DNA of 64,000 bases from Paraliobacillus ryukyuensis (GTDB taxonomy: Bacteria; Bacillota; Bacilli; Bacillales; Amphibacillaceae): positions 124,001-188,000 of the forward strand of contig NZ_QNRI01000002.1 in NCBI RefSeq assembly GCF_003315295.1, read 5' to 3'. The stretch's first letter is position 1, and every line of letters starts with the position of its first letter. Made by a program: the position numbers and the translations under genes. Below, one piece after another: positions 54,636 to 63,708 of the stretch. The notes beneath the pieces were generated by a model. It made no database searches and was not told the DNA's origin. It worked only from the letters and a program-made list of their open reading frames with translations.

Positions 54636-56174
54636 ATGAATCAATTTGTGTTAGAAATGAAGAATATTACAAAAGAATTTCCCGGAGTTAAAGCACTAGA
54701 TAATGTGAATTTACAAGTTGGCAAAGGAGAAATTCATGCATTAGTTGGAGAAAACGGTGCTGGAAAATCTACATTAATGAAAGTGCTGAGTGGCGTGCAT
54801 CCGATAGGCACTTATACTGGGGATATTTACTTTGATAGCAATAAATGTTCGTTCAAAGATATTAATGATAGTGAAGCGTTAGGTATCGTTATCATTCATC
54901 AAGAATTAGCTTTGGTACCTGAATTATCGATAGCAGAGAATGTTTATCTAGGCAATGAACAAGCAACAAAAGGAATTATTGATTGGGCAAAAACCAAAAA
55001 AGCTACAGAAAAATTAATAGAAGCTGTTGGTATGAAAGCATCTGTTAATGATCTGGTTAAAGACGTAGGTGTGGGACAACAACAATTAGTAGAGATTGCT
55101 AAGGCACTATCGAAAGATGTAAAACTACTTATTTTAGATGAACCGACAGCAGCGTTAAATGAAACAGAGAGTGAGAATTTATTAAAACTACTAAATACAT
55201 TTAGAGAGCAAGGAATTACTTCAATTTTAATTTCTCATAAACTAAAAGAAGTATTAAAGATTGCGGATAATGTGACCATTTTGCGAGATGGTCAGACGAT
55301 AGAGACCTTATCATTGCAACAAACACTCATAAATGAGGAGCGAATCATTAAAAGTATGGTAGGGAGGGACTTGAAAAACCTCTATCCAATTAGAAAACCT
55401 ATCATAGGTGAAAAAGTAATAGAGATAAAAGATTGGACAGTTTATCATCCGCAACTGCCTGACAAAAAGATCATTAATGGTGCTAACTTGCATTTGCGGG
55501 CAGGTGAAATTGTTGGTATTGCTGGTTTAATGGGAGCAGGAAGAACGGAGTTAGTTATGAGTATCTTTGGTAAATCTTATGGTAAGCGAATCACAGGAAA
55601 AATTTCAAAAAACGGTAAAGAAATCACAGTGAATAATGTAGGAGACGCCATTCATCATGGATTTGCATACGTTTCGGAAGATAGAAAAGAATACGGTCTT
55701 ATTCTGCAAGATAGTGTGAAAAAGAATATAACGCTGGCAAATTTGAAAGGAATTTCTAATAAGTTAGTAGTAAATCCTTATGAAGAAGTAGAAGTAGCGC
55801 AAAGGTATAAAGAACAATTAAACATTAAAATGCCAAGTATTGATCAACAAGTTGTTAATTTAAGTGGTGGAAATCAACAAAAAGTAGTACTTGGCAAATG
55901 GATGTTTACCGAACCTGAAATATTAATATTAGATGAACCAACACGCGGTATTGATGTTGGGGCTAAAAATGAAATTTACAAAATTATTAATGATCTTGCC
56001 AATCATGGTAAAAGTATTTTGATGGTTTCATCTGAACTCCCCGAACTACTCGGGATATGTGACCGGATCTATACTCTATCGGATGGTTTGATTACAGGCG
56101 AATTTTTAAAAGAAGATGCCAATCAAGAAACACTAATGGCTTCAATGACTGATAATAGGAGGGCGCATGTATGA
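54636..56174 (+). CDS. sugar ABC transporter ATPase (MmsA/GguA type, two nucleotide-binding domains)
   Basis: A 512-residue duplicated ATPase. Domain 1: Walker [10 protein letters not shown], signature [15 protein letters not shown], Walker [13 protein letters not shown]. Domain 2 has a degenerate Walker A (GLMGAGRTE) with signature [15 protein letters not shown] and [11 protein letters not shown], as in the AraG/RbsA family. ATG 54636 is 8 nt after AAGGTG; a GTG at 54627 overlaps that site. Overlaps the permease gene by 4 nt. Confidence 0.94.
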   Translation: MNQFVLEMKNITKEFPGVKALDNVNLQVGKGEIHALVGENGAGKSTLMKVLSGVHPIGTYTGDIYFDSNKCSFKDINDSEALGIVIIHQELALVPELSIAENVYLGNEQATKGIIDWAKTKKATEKLIEAVGMKASVNDLVKDVGVGQQQLVEIAKALSKDVKLLILDEPTAALNETESENLLKLLNTFREQGITSILISHKLKEVLKIADNVTILRDGQTIETLSLQQTLINEERIIKSMVGRDLKNLYPIRKPIIGEKVIEIKDWTVYHPQLPDKKIINGANLHLRAGEIVGIAGLMGAGRTELVMSIFGKSYGKRITGKISKNGKEITVNNVGDAIHHGFAYVSEDRKEYGLILQDSVKKNITLANLKGISNKLVVNPYEEVEVAQRYKEQLNIKMPSIDQQVVNLSGGNQQKVVLGKWMFTEPEILILDEPTRGIDVGAKNEIYKIINDLANHGKSILMVSSELPELLGICDRIYTLSDGLITGEFLKEDANQETLMASMTDNRRAHV

Positions 56175-57334
56175 ATCAAATAAAACTTATAATTAATCAA
56201 AATATTAGAAAGTTTGGAATGATCATTGCTTTAGTAGGAATCGCTTTATTATTTCAAATAATAACAAGCGGTATCTTGCTTACGCCATTAAACGTTACTA
56301 ATATCATTATGCAAAATAGTTATATTATTATCTTAGGGATTGGTATGGCGCTTGTCATTATTACTGGAGAAATCGATTTATCGGTTGGCTCTGTGGCTGC
56401 CTTTATCGGAGCAATATCAGCCATGCTAATGATTAATTATAATATACCAGTGCTAGTAGCCATTGCGCTTTCCCTCTTAGTAGGAGCAATTATTGGTGCT
56501 TGGCATGGCTTCTGGGTAGCTTATGTAAATGTACCAGCCTTTATTGTGACATTAGCTGGCATGTTGTTGTTTCGCGGCTTGACGCTAATTGTTTTAGGTG
56601 GTAAAACATTAGCACCTTTTCCAGATGGATTTCGAACGATAAGTTCAGATTTTTTACCTGATTACTTTTCAAATGGAAATGTCCACTTGCTAACAATGAT
56701 TATTGGTATTGCAGCTATTGTGCTATATATACTTAATGAGTGTAGACTGAGAAAAAATGAGAGTAAATATAATCTAAACCAAACTACTTTTACTACGTTT
56801 ATGGTGAAAAATATTGTTATCTCTGCGATTATATTTATTTTCACATACATTCTTGCTATTTATGCTGGAATTCCGTATGTCCTATTAATCTTGCTTGCTT
56901 TAATTATAGGCTATTCTTTCTTCATGAATAAAACAGTTAATGGACGTCATATTTATGCGGTAGGTGGTAACAAAAGCGCGGCCCAGCTCTCGGGTATAAA
57001 AACAAGAAAAGTGACCTTCTGGGTTTTTGTGAACATGGGTGTGCTCGCGGCGTTAGCCGGGTTAGTCTTTGCTGGAAGATTAAATGCGGCCACTCCACAA
57101 GCGGGTGAATTATTTGAATTGGATGCAATCGCGGCTGCTGTCATTGGTGGCGCCTCCCTGTCTGGTGGGGTAGGAACGGTAGCTGGTGCAGTTATTGGTG
57201 CTTTAATCATGGGGATATTAAACAATGGAATGTCTTTAATGGGAGTAGGAATAGATTGGCAACAAGCAGTGAAAGGTTTAGTATTATTAAGTGCAGTAGC
57301 GTTCGACATTATTAACAAAAACAAAGCTTCTTAA
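56171..57334 (+). CDS. sugar ABC transporter permease (MmsB/GguB type)
   Basis: A 387-residue permease with about ten helices; it carries [20 protein letters not shown] and the ABC-contact stretch [20 protein letters not shown]. Its start overlaps the ATPase stop in an ATGA arrangement, so translation is coupled. With the lipoprotein and ATPase it makes a complete monosaccharide importer. Confidence 0.94.
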   Translation: MNQIKLIINQNIRKFGMIIALVGIALLFQIITSGILLTPLNVTNIIMQNSYIIILGIGMALVIITGEIDLSVGSVAAFIGAISAMLMINYNIPVLVAIALSLLVGAIIGAWHGFWVAYVNVPAFIVTLAGMLLFRGLTLIVLGGKTLAPFPDGFRTISSDFLPDYFSNGNVHLLTMIIGIAAIVLYILNECRLRKNESKYNLNQTTFTTFMVKNIVISAIIFIFTYILAIYAGIPYVLLILLALIIGYSFFMNKTVNGRHIYAVGGNKSAAQLSGIKTRKVTFWVFVNMGVLAALAGLVFAGRLNAATPQAGELFELDAIAAAVIGGASLSGGVGTVAGAVIGALIMGILNNGMSLMGVGIDWQQAVKGLVLLSAVAFDIINKNKAS

Positions 57335-57357
57335 CATAATTTTGATTAGGTAGTAGA

Positions 57358-57398
57358 AAGCTTCGTTCATCCATTTTAAGATGATCGGAGCTATTTTT
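57358..57398 (+). terminator. Rho-independent terminator
   Basis: AAGCTTCGTTCATC and GATGATCGGAGCT pair with small mismatches around CATTTTAA, followed by ATTTTT; end of the first importer operon. Confidence 0.75.
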
Positions 57399-57502
57399 AA
57401 TTAAAAGACTAAAGATCATGTTAAACAAAGCTCTCGATAAGAATTACTTGGAGATAAGGTTTAAGGATGTGGTAAAATTGTCCGAAGAGGAGGTTTGTGT
57501 AA

Positions 57503-58240
57503 ATGACTGTAATAGAGAAGATAACTGAAAAAATTGCAACATCCCAAAACATAACCATTCTTACTGGAGCGGGAGTTTCAACTGCTAGCGGCATCCCTGA
57601 TTTTCGATCAACAAATGGATTGTGGGCAGAAGATGAATCAAGAGAATACTATATTTCACGATCATACTTTTTTGCTAATCCAGAAGACTTCTGGCACAAA
57701 TATAAACAAATTTTTCGGGTGAAATTGTTGAAAGACTATGAACCTAACCTTGTCCATCGTTTTCTACAAGCGTTAGAAAGGGAGGGTAAAAACATTACGA
57801 TTATCACGCAAAATGTGGATGGGTTACACGAAAGGGCTGGTAATCAAGCGATTATAGAATATCACGGCAACTTAAATACAGCTACATGTCCATCTTGTGG
57901 TGCAACTTATTCCCTAACGCATATTCTTAAGCAGTCAATTCCCACTTGTAATCAGGTCGGTTGTGGAGATATCTTAAAGCCAGATATTGTGCTCTTTGGG
58001 GACCCGATAACACAGCATGAGAGGGCGGAACAAGCAATAAGAACTAGTGATTATGTTATGGTAATGGGTACTTCACTATTGGTTTCCCCATTTAATTTAT
58101 TACCTTCTATCGCCTTCCAGTCCAATATACCAATGGCCTTATTGAATAGAGAGGCGACTCCCTATGATGATATATTTGATTGTATTATACATGATGATTT
58201 GCTTAAAATAGTTGAAAATCTGAAGAATGAATTAAAATAG
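57503..58240 (+). CDS. sirtuin-type NAD-dependent protein deacylase
   Basis: A 245-residue sirtuin: NAD loop TGAGVSTASGIPDFRS, ITQNVDGLHERAGN, catalytic His in IEYHGNLN, and a zinc ribbon (CPSCG and CNQVGCG). It removes acetyl or other acyl groups from protein lysines. GAGGAGG precedes the ATG. It stands alone between two sugar-importer operons with its own short upstream region; no acetyltransferase or acyl-CoA synthetase is adjacent. Whether it serves the arabinose genes or is only a neighbour is unknown. Confidence 0.93.
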   Translation: MTVIEKITEKIATSQNITILTGAGVSTASGIPDFRSTNGLWAEDESREYYISRSYFFANPEDFWHKYKQIFRVKLLKDYEPNLVHRFLQALEREGKNITIITQNVDGLHERAGNQAIIEYHGNLNTATCPSCGATYSLTHILKQSIPTCNQVGCGDILKPDIVLFGDPITQHERAEQAIRTSDYVMVMGTSLLVSPFNLLPSIAFQSNIPMALLNREATPYDDIFDCIIHDDLLKIVENLKNELK

Positions 58241-58272
58241 TCTTAGAATGTCAAAAGTCAAGGAGTTATTTT

Positions 58273-58288
58273 AAATATACGTACAAGA
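58273..58288. promoter_or_regulatory. AraR-like box upstream of araNPQ (distal)
   Basis: AAATATACGTACAAGA keeps the TACGTACAA core, 11 of 16 positions. Confidence 0.5.
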
Positions 58289-58350
58289 TAGATTTGTGAT
58301 TTTGTGTTTTGTAAAATGTATATTCAAAATACCACGTTGTTAAGAAAAAC

Positions 58351-58363
58351 ACTGGTAACCAGT
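58351..58363. promoter_or_regulatory. 13-bp palindrome upstream of araNPQ
   Basis: ACTGGTAACCAGT has perfect 6-bp arms around a single base. Binding protein unknown. Confidence 0.4.
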
Positions 58364-58407
58364 ATATAAACAAGCTATCTAATATGCTCTACTATGTGAA
58401 CCGAAAT

Positions 58408-58423
58408 ACATATACGTATAAAT
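58408..58423. promoter_or_regulatory. AraR-like box upstream of araNPQ (proximal)
   Basis: ACATATACGTATAAAT agrees with the AraR operator at 12 of 16 positions and lies 25 nt before the -35. Confidence 0.55.
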
Positions 58424-58447
58424 TTTATAAATATATAAATATAGTTA

Positions 58448-58474
58448 TTGACAACTAGGCTCTGTAGTGATAAT
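58448..58474 (+). promoter_or_regulatory. araNPQ promoter
   Basis: TTGACA (58448-58453) and GATAAT (58469-58474), 15 nt apart, with TTTATAAATATATAAATA upstream; the same arrangement as the GH51 promoter. Confidence 0.6.
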
Positions 58475-58577
58475 CTTTTATTTAAAGAGGTTATTAAATT
58501 TAGTTAATAACCTACGAGTTAGCATATAGCTATCATGCATGATGGTTGGGAACTATCCCTTGTTTTTTTGATTTAAT

Positions 58578-58591
58578 TGAAAGCGCTTTAT
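58578..58591 (+). promoter_or_regulatory. cre site before araN
   Basis: TGAAAGCGCTTTAT has a perfect core and 13 of 14 consensus positions; it lies downstream of the promoter as a possible roadblock. Confidence 0.7.
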
Positions 58592-58614
58592 AAAATGGAG
58601 TGGGGGTAAAGAAC

Positions 58615-59955
58615 ATGAAAAAAAGTTTGCTTGTTTTTCTATTTGCACTGGTAGCGATCGCATTGGTTGCCTGTGGAGGCGGAGAAGATGGTGCTTCTGG
58701 TGAGGCGGAGGAAATAGAAGTAATCGGTGAAGATATCGAAGGGGCGACAGAATTAACGCTTTGGACATTTGCAGGACAGCACATTGATTTTTATCGCGAT
58801 GCTGCAGAACGATGGAATGAAGAAAATACGGATCGCCCTATTACATTAACAGCAGAAACTTATCCATTAGAACAAATGCATAATAACCTGTTATTAGCTG
58901 TTCAATCTGGTCAAGGCGGGCCTGATATAGCAGACATTGAAATCGGTCAATTCCCTAATTTTTTACAAGGTGATATTCCGTTAGAACCGATGAATGAATA
59001 CGTAGAACCGATATTAGACAATGCCGTGACTTCTAGGTTTGAAAACTATGCCAAAGATGGTAATTATTACGGTCTACCTACTCACGTAGGAGCTACAGTA
59101 ATGTATTACAATACAGAAATTATGGATGAAGCTGGTGTAGACATTGATTCGATTCAAACTTGGGATGATTTTGTAGCAGCTGGTAAACAAGTAGTGGAAA
59201 ATACTGATTCCATGATGTGGAATGTAGGGACAGAAGATTGGTTAATGGATTTCTGGCCAATGATTTCTCAACAAGATTCAGATGTATTTAATGAAGATGG
59301 GGAACTAATTCTAGATAATCAAACAAACATTGATACATTACAATTCTTGCAAGACGTTGTTTATAAAGACAAGATTGCTGAAGTAACCCCTGGTGGGATG
59401 AACCAATCGGAAGAGTTCTATGGTTATTTCTCTGAAGGGGGTGCTGCATCTATTTTAGCGCCACTTTGGTATATGGGAAGATTCACAGATAATATGCCTG
59501 ATTTAGAAGGCAAAATCGCGATTCGTCCAATGCCAGCTTGGGAAGAAGGCGGTAAGCGATCTGCCGGTATGGGTGGAACAGGTACAGTAGTGACAAAACA
59601 ATCTGAAAATGTTGACTTAGCTAAAGAGTTTTTAGCATATGCGAAACTTAGTGAAGAAGGAAATATTAAACTTTGGACAGTACTAGGTTTTGATCCACCG
59701 CGTTGGGATACTTGGGAAAGTGAAGCTGTGCAAGAAGATAACAAATATTATCAGTTCTTTGGAAATGGTATTTTCGATACGCTTCTTGATGTAAGAGAAG
59801 ATATTAATGAATTAAATTTTACTCAATATACGCCAGATGTAATAAATGAGTATAATACGAATATAGCACAGCAAACCATTCGAAGTAATGCACAAACACC
59901 GCAAGAGGCACTAGAACAGGGAGCAGAAGCTGTTAAAAGTCAAATGAAAGAGTGA
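58615..59955 (+). CDS. extracellular sugar-binding lipoprotein (AraN-like)
   Basis: A 446-residue family 1 solute-binding lipoprotein with lipobox LVAC (Cys20), acidic linker, then the binding domain (LTLWTFAGQHIDFYRDAAER onward). Such proteins feed oligosaccharides to MalFG-type permeases. ATG 58615 follows GGGGG by 8 nt; an in-frame GTG at 58600 overlaps the site. Location in the AraR locus and downstream permeases suggest arabino-oligosaccharides, as for B. subtilis AraN. Followed by a 13-bp hairpin. Confidence 0.9.
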   Translation: MKKSLLVFLFALVAIALVACGGGEDGASGEAEEIEVIGEDIEGATELTLWTFAGQHIDFYRDAAERWNEENTDRPITLTAETYPLEQMHNNLLLAVQSGQGGPDIADIEIGQFPNFLQGDIPLEPMNEYVEPILDNAVTSRFENYAKDGNYYGLPTHVGATVMYYNTEIMDEAGVDIDSIQTWDDFVAAGKQVVENTDSMMWNVGTEDWLMDFWPMISQQDSDVFNEDGELILDNQTNIDTLQFLQDVVYKDKIAEVTPGGMNQSEEFYGYFSEGGAASILAPLWYMGRFTDNMPDLEGKIAIRPMPAWEEGGKRSAGMGGTGTVVTKQSENVDLAKEFLAYAKLSEEGNIKLWTVLGFDPPRWDTWESEAVQEDNKYYQFFGNGIFDTLLDVREDINELNFTQYTPDVINEYNTNIAQQTIRSNAQTPQEALEQGAEAVKSQMKE

Positions 59956-59979
59956 TTGTAGGCGTTATTATAGAATGAG

Positions 59980-60011
59980 TTAGGAGGCGGTTCATTGTAA
60001 CTGTCTCCTAA
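59980..60011 (+). terminator. hairpin between araN-like and permease genes
   Basis: TTAGGAGGCGGTT and AACTGTCTCCTAA pair over 13 positions with two G-T wobbles around CATTGT. No T-tract, so more likely an mRNA-stabilising structure that keeps the binding-protein message abundant. Confidence 0.65.
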
Positions 60012-60040
60012 TTAAAAATTAGATCAAAGGGGGTAATTCA

Positions 60041-60985
60041 GTGCCGTCTCCAGTGCAAGAAACAAACTCGAATGTAAACTTACAGAAAAAACCGAATAAG
60101 TTCTTTAAATTTCTAAATTCAAAAAATGTAGTACCTTATATTTTTGTATTTCCATTTTTGATCTCTTTTTTAGTGTTAACGTTATATCCAGCTATTCATG
60201 GGATCATTATGAGTTTTCAAAGTATTCTTCCTGGTCAAGTTAATTTTATAGCATTTCAAAACTATGAACGTGTATTTAATCCTACTTTTTATAAAGCACT
60301 ATTAAATACAAGTACTTATGTCATACTAACGGTTTTAATATTAACGATTGTACCAATGTTATTGGCGATTCTACTAGACTCAAAATTTGTTAAATTTAAA
60401 ACGTTGTTTAGAGCGTCGATTTTTATCCCTGCTTTAACATCAACTATTGTCGGTGGTATGATTTTTCGTTTAATGTTTAGTGAGACTGATTCATCTGTGG
60501 CAAACCAAATTGTCAATCTATTAGGATTTGAATCAGTCGATTGGCGTTATCACGGTTGGTCTGCAATGCTATTGATGGTTATTCTAGCTTCATGGCGTTG
60601 GATTGGAGTTAACGTACTTTATTTCTTAGCGCAACTGCAAAGCATATCAGATGAATTATATGAGGCAGCAGATATTGATGGAGCTAGTGCTTTTCAAAAA
60701 ATGCGTTATATTACGATTCCCCAACTAAAACCAATCATCGTTTTTGTAAGTACGATTACGATTATAAATGGATTTAGAATGTTTGAAGAAAGTTTTGTTT
60801 TTTGGGAAACAAGTTCACCAGGAAACATTGGTTTAACAGTTGTAGGTTATATCTACCAACAAGGTATTGGTCAAAACGATATGGGATTCGGCTCTGCAAT
60901 CGGAGTTGTTTTAATGTTAATTATCTTTGTTATTAGTATTATTTATCTAATAGCAACAGGTACCTTTAAAAGAGGTGAAGAATAA
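60041..60985 (+). CDS. sugar ABC transporter permease (AraP-like)
   Basis: A 314-residue MalF-type permease with six helices; the EAA loop ELYEAADIDGASAFQKMRYI contacts an ATPase. GTG 60041 follows AAAGGGGGT. Overlaps the second permease start by one base. No ATPase gene follows, as in the B. subtilis araNPQ system that borrows MsmX. Confidence 0.93.
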   Translation: MPSPVQETNSNVNLQKKPNKFFKFLNSKNVVPYIFVFPFLISFLVLTLYPAIHGIIMSFQSILPGQVNFIAFQNYERVFNPTFYKALLNTSTYVILTVLILTIVPMLLAILLDSKFVKFKTLFRASIFIPALTSTIVGGMIFRLMFSETDSSVANQIVNLLGFESVDWRYHGWSAMLLMVILASWRWIGVNVLYFLAQLQSISDELYEAADIDGASAFQKMRYITIPQLKPIIVFVSTITIINGFRMFEESFVFWETSSPGNIGLTVVGYIYQQGIGQNDMGFGSAIGVVLMLIIFVISIIYLIATGTFKRGEE

Positions 60986-61827
60986 TGAAAAAAGAAAAAA
61001 ACAATATTGGACTAAAACTAGTAGGGAATATTGGCTTTTCATTAATAGCATTAGTCTTTTTGTTTCCTATTATCGGATTACTGATTTCATCTTTTCGTCC
61101 ATCAGCAGATCTAATGCGAGATGGTATCACCTTTGCTATCGATTTTAGTACATTGAATTTAGATAATTACATGTATATTTTTCAACAAGCACCTTCTTAC
61201 TGGAGCTGGTATGGTAATAGTTTAATTGTTTCAGGACTTACCATTGCACTTTCCTTATTCTTTTCATCCATGGTCGGCTATGCATTAGCATTGTATGATT
61301 TCAAAGGTCGAAACCTTTTCTTTGTGTTAGTATTATTAATTTTGATGATCCCTTTTGAAATTTTAATGCTACCGCTTTATAAAGTAATGGTGGCGACGCA
61401 GTTAGTTGATACATACTTTGCAGTTGTACTTCCTTTAATTGTAGCTCCAATTGCTGTTTTCTTTTTTAGACAATATGCGTTAGGTTTACCCAAAGAATTA
61501 ATGGACGCAGCTAGAATTGATGGAAGTACAGAATACGGTATTTTCTTCAAAATAATGTTTCCTTTGATGGGACCTTCTTTGGCTGCAATGGCCATTTTAC
61601 AAGGGCTAACAAGTTGGAATAACTTCTTATGGCCATTATTAGTATTGCGTTCGAATGACATGTTTACTCTACCAATCGGTTTAGCTACACTATTAACTCC
61701 TTATGGTAATAACTATGATGTGTTAATAGCGGGATCAGTGTTAACTATTATCCCGATCGTCTTGTTATTCATTTTTTTCCAACGTTACTTTGTGGCTGGT
61801 TTAACTTCAGGGGGAGTCAAAGGATAA
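60985..61827 (+). CDS. sugar ABC transporter permease (AraQ-like)
   Basis: A 280-residue MalG-type permease with six helices and the EAA loop PKELMDAARIDGSTEYGIFF. The ATG overlaps the preceding stop (TAATG), so translation is coupled. Partner of the AraP-like protein; ends in the typical FFQRYFVAGLTSGGVKG. Confidence 0.94.
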   Translation: MKKEKNNIGLKLVGNIGFSLIALVFLFPIIGLLISSFRPSADLMRDGITFAIDFSTLNLDNYMYIFQQAPSYWSWYGNSLIVSGLTIALSLFFSSMVGYALALYDFKGRNLFFVLVLLILMIPFEILMLPLYKVMVATQLVDTYFAVVLPLIVAPIAVFFFRQYALGLPKELMDAARIDGSTEYGIFFKIMFPLMGPSLAAMAILQGLTSWNNFLWPLLVLRSNDMFTLPIGLATLLTPYGNNYDVLIAGSVLTIIPIVLLFIFFQRYFVAGLTSGGVKG

Positions 61828-61843
61828 GTAAGAACATGTATGG

Positions 61844-61878
61844 AAAAACCATAGTTTTCACAAGACTATGGTTTTTTT
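61844..61878 (+). terminator. Rho-independent terminator
   Basis: AAAAACCATAGT and ACTATGGTTTTTTT form a 12-bp stem with T-tract; end of araNPQ. Confidence 0.92.
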
Positions 61879-61918
61879 ATGGTAAAATAACATAAACGGA
61901 AAAAGGATTGGTTAAGCA

Positions 61919-62530
61919 ATGAATGGGAAAAGCATAACAACAACATTAGACTTAGTTTTTCGATGGATAACTAAATTGGCATTTGTTAATTTATTATGGA
62001 TATTTTTTTCTTTTGTTGGATTAGGGATTCTAGGTATCTTTCCTGCTACGATAGCGACGTTGGGGGTAGTGAGAAGTTGGTTAAAAGGGAATACAGATGT
62101 GAAGATTTGGTCAACTTTTAAACAAATTTATAAACAAGAGTTTAAATATGCCAATACCCTTGGGTTGATATTAGTGATTGCTGGTATATTGCTATATTTT
62201 AATTTTATTATCATTCAACAAGCGCAAGGTGAGTTTCCTTTCGTAATACCATTTTTATTTTATTTTGTGTTATTTTTATACTTATGCATTGTTATTTGGT
62301 CCTTTCCTTTAACTGCTCATAATTATGCTTCCGTTTTTCAGCAACTCAAAAACGCATTAATTCTTGGTATCACAAAAATACATATTACGATAATCCTAAT
62401 ACTATTATTGTTTTCTATCACATATTTTTCTTTAGATTATCCAGTTTTATTACTATTTTTCACCTTTGGTTTACTAGGATTGGCATGGATGTGGTTTACA
62501 TTCCGGGTTTTCGTAAAAATATTTAAATAG
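61919..62530 (+). CDS. DUF624 (YesL-like) membrane protein
   Basis: A 203-residue protein with five to six helices, beginning FRWITKLAFVNLLWIFFSFV and with GIFPATIATLGVVRSWL, typical of the YesL/DUF624 family found next to carbohydrate ABC transporters. Function unknown. AAAGGATTGG precedes the ATG. It follows the araNPQ terminator, so it probably has its own weak promoter. Confidence 0.85.
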   Translation: MNGKSITTTLDLVFRWITKLAFVNLLWIFFSFVGLGILGIFPATIATLGVVRSWLKGNTDVKIWSTFKQIYKQEFKYANTLGLILVIAGILLYFNFIIIQQAQGEFPFVIPFLFYFVLFLYLCIVIWSFPLTAHNYASVFQQLKNALILGITKIHITIILILLLFSITYFSLDYPVLLLFFTFGLLGLAWMWFTFRVFVKIFK

Positions 62531-62563
62531 AAGGATAGCTTAGTAGGCTATCCTTCTTATTTT
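62529..62563. terminator. bidirectional terminator
   Basis: AGAAGGATAGC and GCTATCCTTCT form a perfect 11-bp stem followed by TATTTT, between the convergent DUF624 and YjbQ genes. Confidence 0.85.
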
Positions 62564-62565
62564 AC

Positions 62566-62967
62566 CTAATCAGCAATTACCTTCACATGATATTTTCGAT
62601 TGCGTGGACCATCAAACTCACAGAAATAAACCCCTTGCCATGTGCCTAATATTAGCTTACCGTCTGACAAAATTAACGTCTGAGCGTGTCCTACTGTACT
62701 TGTCTTTAAGTGAGCCGCAGTATTTCCTTCCATATGCAAATCTTTCGGATGATTCCATGGATAAACTTCATCTAAACGACGCAAAAAGTCTGTTTTTACA
62801 TCTGGATCCGCATTTTCATTAACAGTTATGCCGGCTGTAGTATGCATCGATGATACGATGACGATTCCATTTGTTAATTGGTTTTCACGCAACCAACTGC
62901 TTAATCCTGACGTAATGTCAATCATTTGATCATGGCTATTTGTTCGTACGCTAAATGTCTTTTCCAC
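62566..62967 (-). CDS. YjbQ/UPF0047 family protein
   Basis: A 133-residue YjbQ-type protein: conserved [20 protein letters not shown] with metal-binding His, and [19 protein letters not shown] with two more His. E. coli YjbQ has weak thiamine-phosphate synthase activity; its real role is unclear. GTG is the start on the minus strand, 8 nt after AAAGGATG. Full length. Confidence 0.9.
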   Translation of the reverse strand: MEKTFSVRTNSHDQMIDITSGLSSWLRENQLTNGIVIVSSMHTTAGITVNENADPDVKTDFLRRLDEVYPWNHPKDLHMEGNTAAHLKTSTVGHAQTLILSDGKLILGTWQGVYFCEFDGPRNRKYHVKVIAD

Positions 62968-63073
62968 TTTCCTTCCATCCTTTCAATAGTAATTTTTTCT
63001 ATATTTTTATTCTACTAAAAATAGCTTATATGTTAAAATTTTAGTACTTAATGTAACTTGAGGAGGAAAGGGA

Positions 63074-63454
63074 ATGACAAGAAAAGCGATTCAAACAAAG
63101 GAAGCACCACAAGCAATTGGTCCATATTCACAAGCAATTGATCTTGGAGATCTCGTCTTGGTATCAGGCCAAATACCGTTAAATCCCAAAACAATGGAAG
63201 TTGTTGAAGGAGATATCGAAACACAAACCAATCAAGTGATGCACAATCTTGACGCAATTTTACGTGAAGCGGGATTAACTTTTGAGCATGTAGCAAAATT
63301 TACGATTTACATTACGAATATGGATGACTTCGCTAAAATAAATGAAGCATATGCAAAATTCTTAACAGAACCTTTCCCTGCGCGAGCAACAGTGGAAGTA
63401 AGTAGCTTGCCTAAAGGGGTAGCTGTTGAAATGGATGTTATTGCTAAAAGATAG
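63074..63454 (+). CDS. ridA: RidA family enamine/imine deaminase
   Basis: A 126-residue Rid protein with ETKEAPQAIGPYSQAI-like start (here TKEAPQAIGPYSQAI), VSGQIPLNP, and the C-terminal PARATVEVSSLPKGVAVEMD block including the key Arg. It hydrolyses reactive 2-aminoacrylate-type intermediates. GAGGAGG precedes the ATG. Divergent from yjbQ. Confidence 0.95.
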   Translation: MTRKAIQTKEAPQAIGPYSQAIDLGDLVLVSGQIPLNPKTMEVVEGDIETQTNQVMHNLDAILREAGLTFEHVAKFTIYITNMDDFAKINEAYAKFLTEPFPARATVEVSSLPKGVAVEMDVIAKR

Positions 63455-63472
63455 CTATGAAGATGATGCAAC

Positions 63473-63505
63473 TAAAACCAACTTGCACAAGGGGTGTTTT
63501 GGTTG
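63473..63505 (+). terminator. probable terminator after ridA
   Basis: AACCAA...CAC pairs with GTG...TTGGTT, followed by GCTTTATTATT. The stem is imperfect. The remainder to 63708 is AT-rich upstream DNA without a visible gene. Confidence 0.5.
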
Positions 63506-63708
63506 CTTTATTATTATGTAATAATAGGTGATTATGATTAATTAGCCTTGGGTATAGAGTGAAGATAAAGATGACAAAATTTATAAAAAGAGTAATTCAT
63601 AATAGCAATTTCCCTAACATAATATAGTAACAATAGAGTTATGTGGTATAATTTAATCTCACATAGTGAATTTTGATAGAATTAGTAAAAAAGGAGAAAG
63701 AACATATA

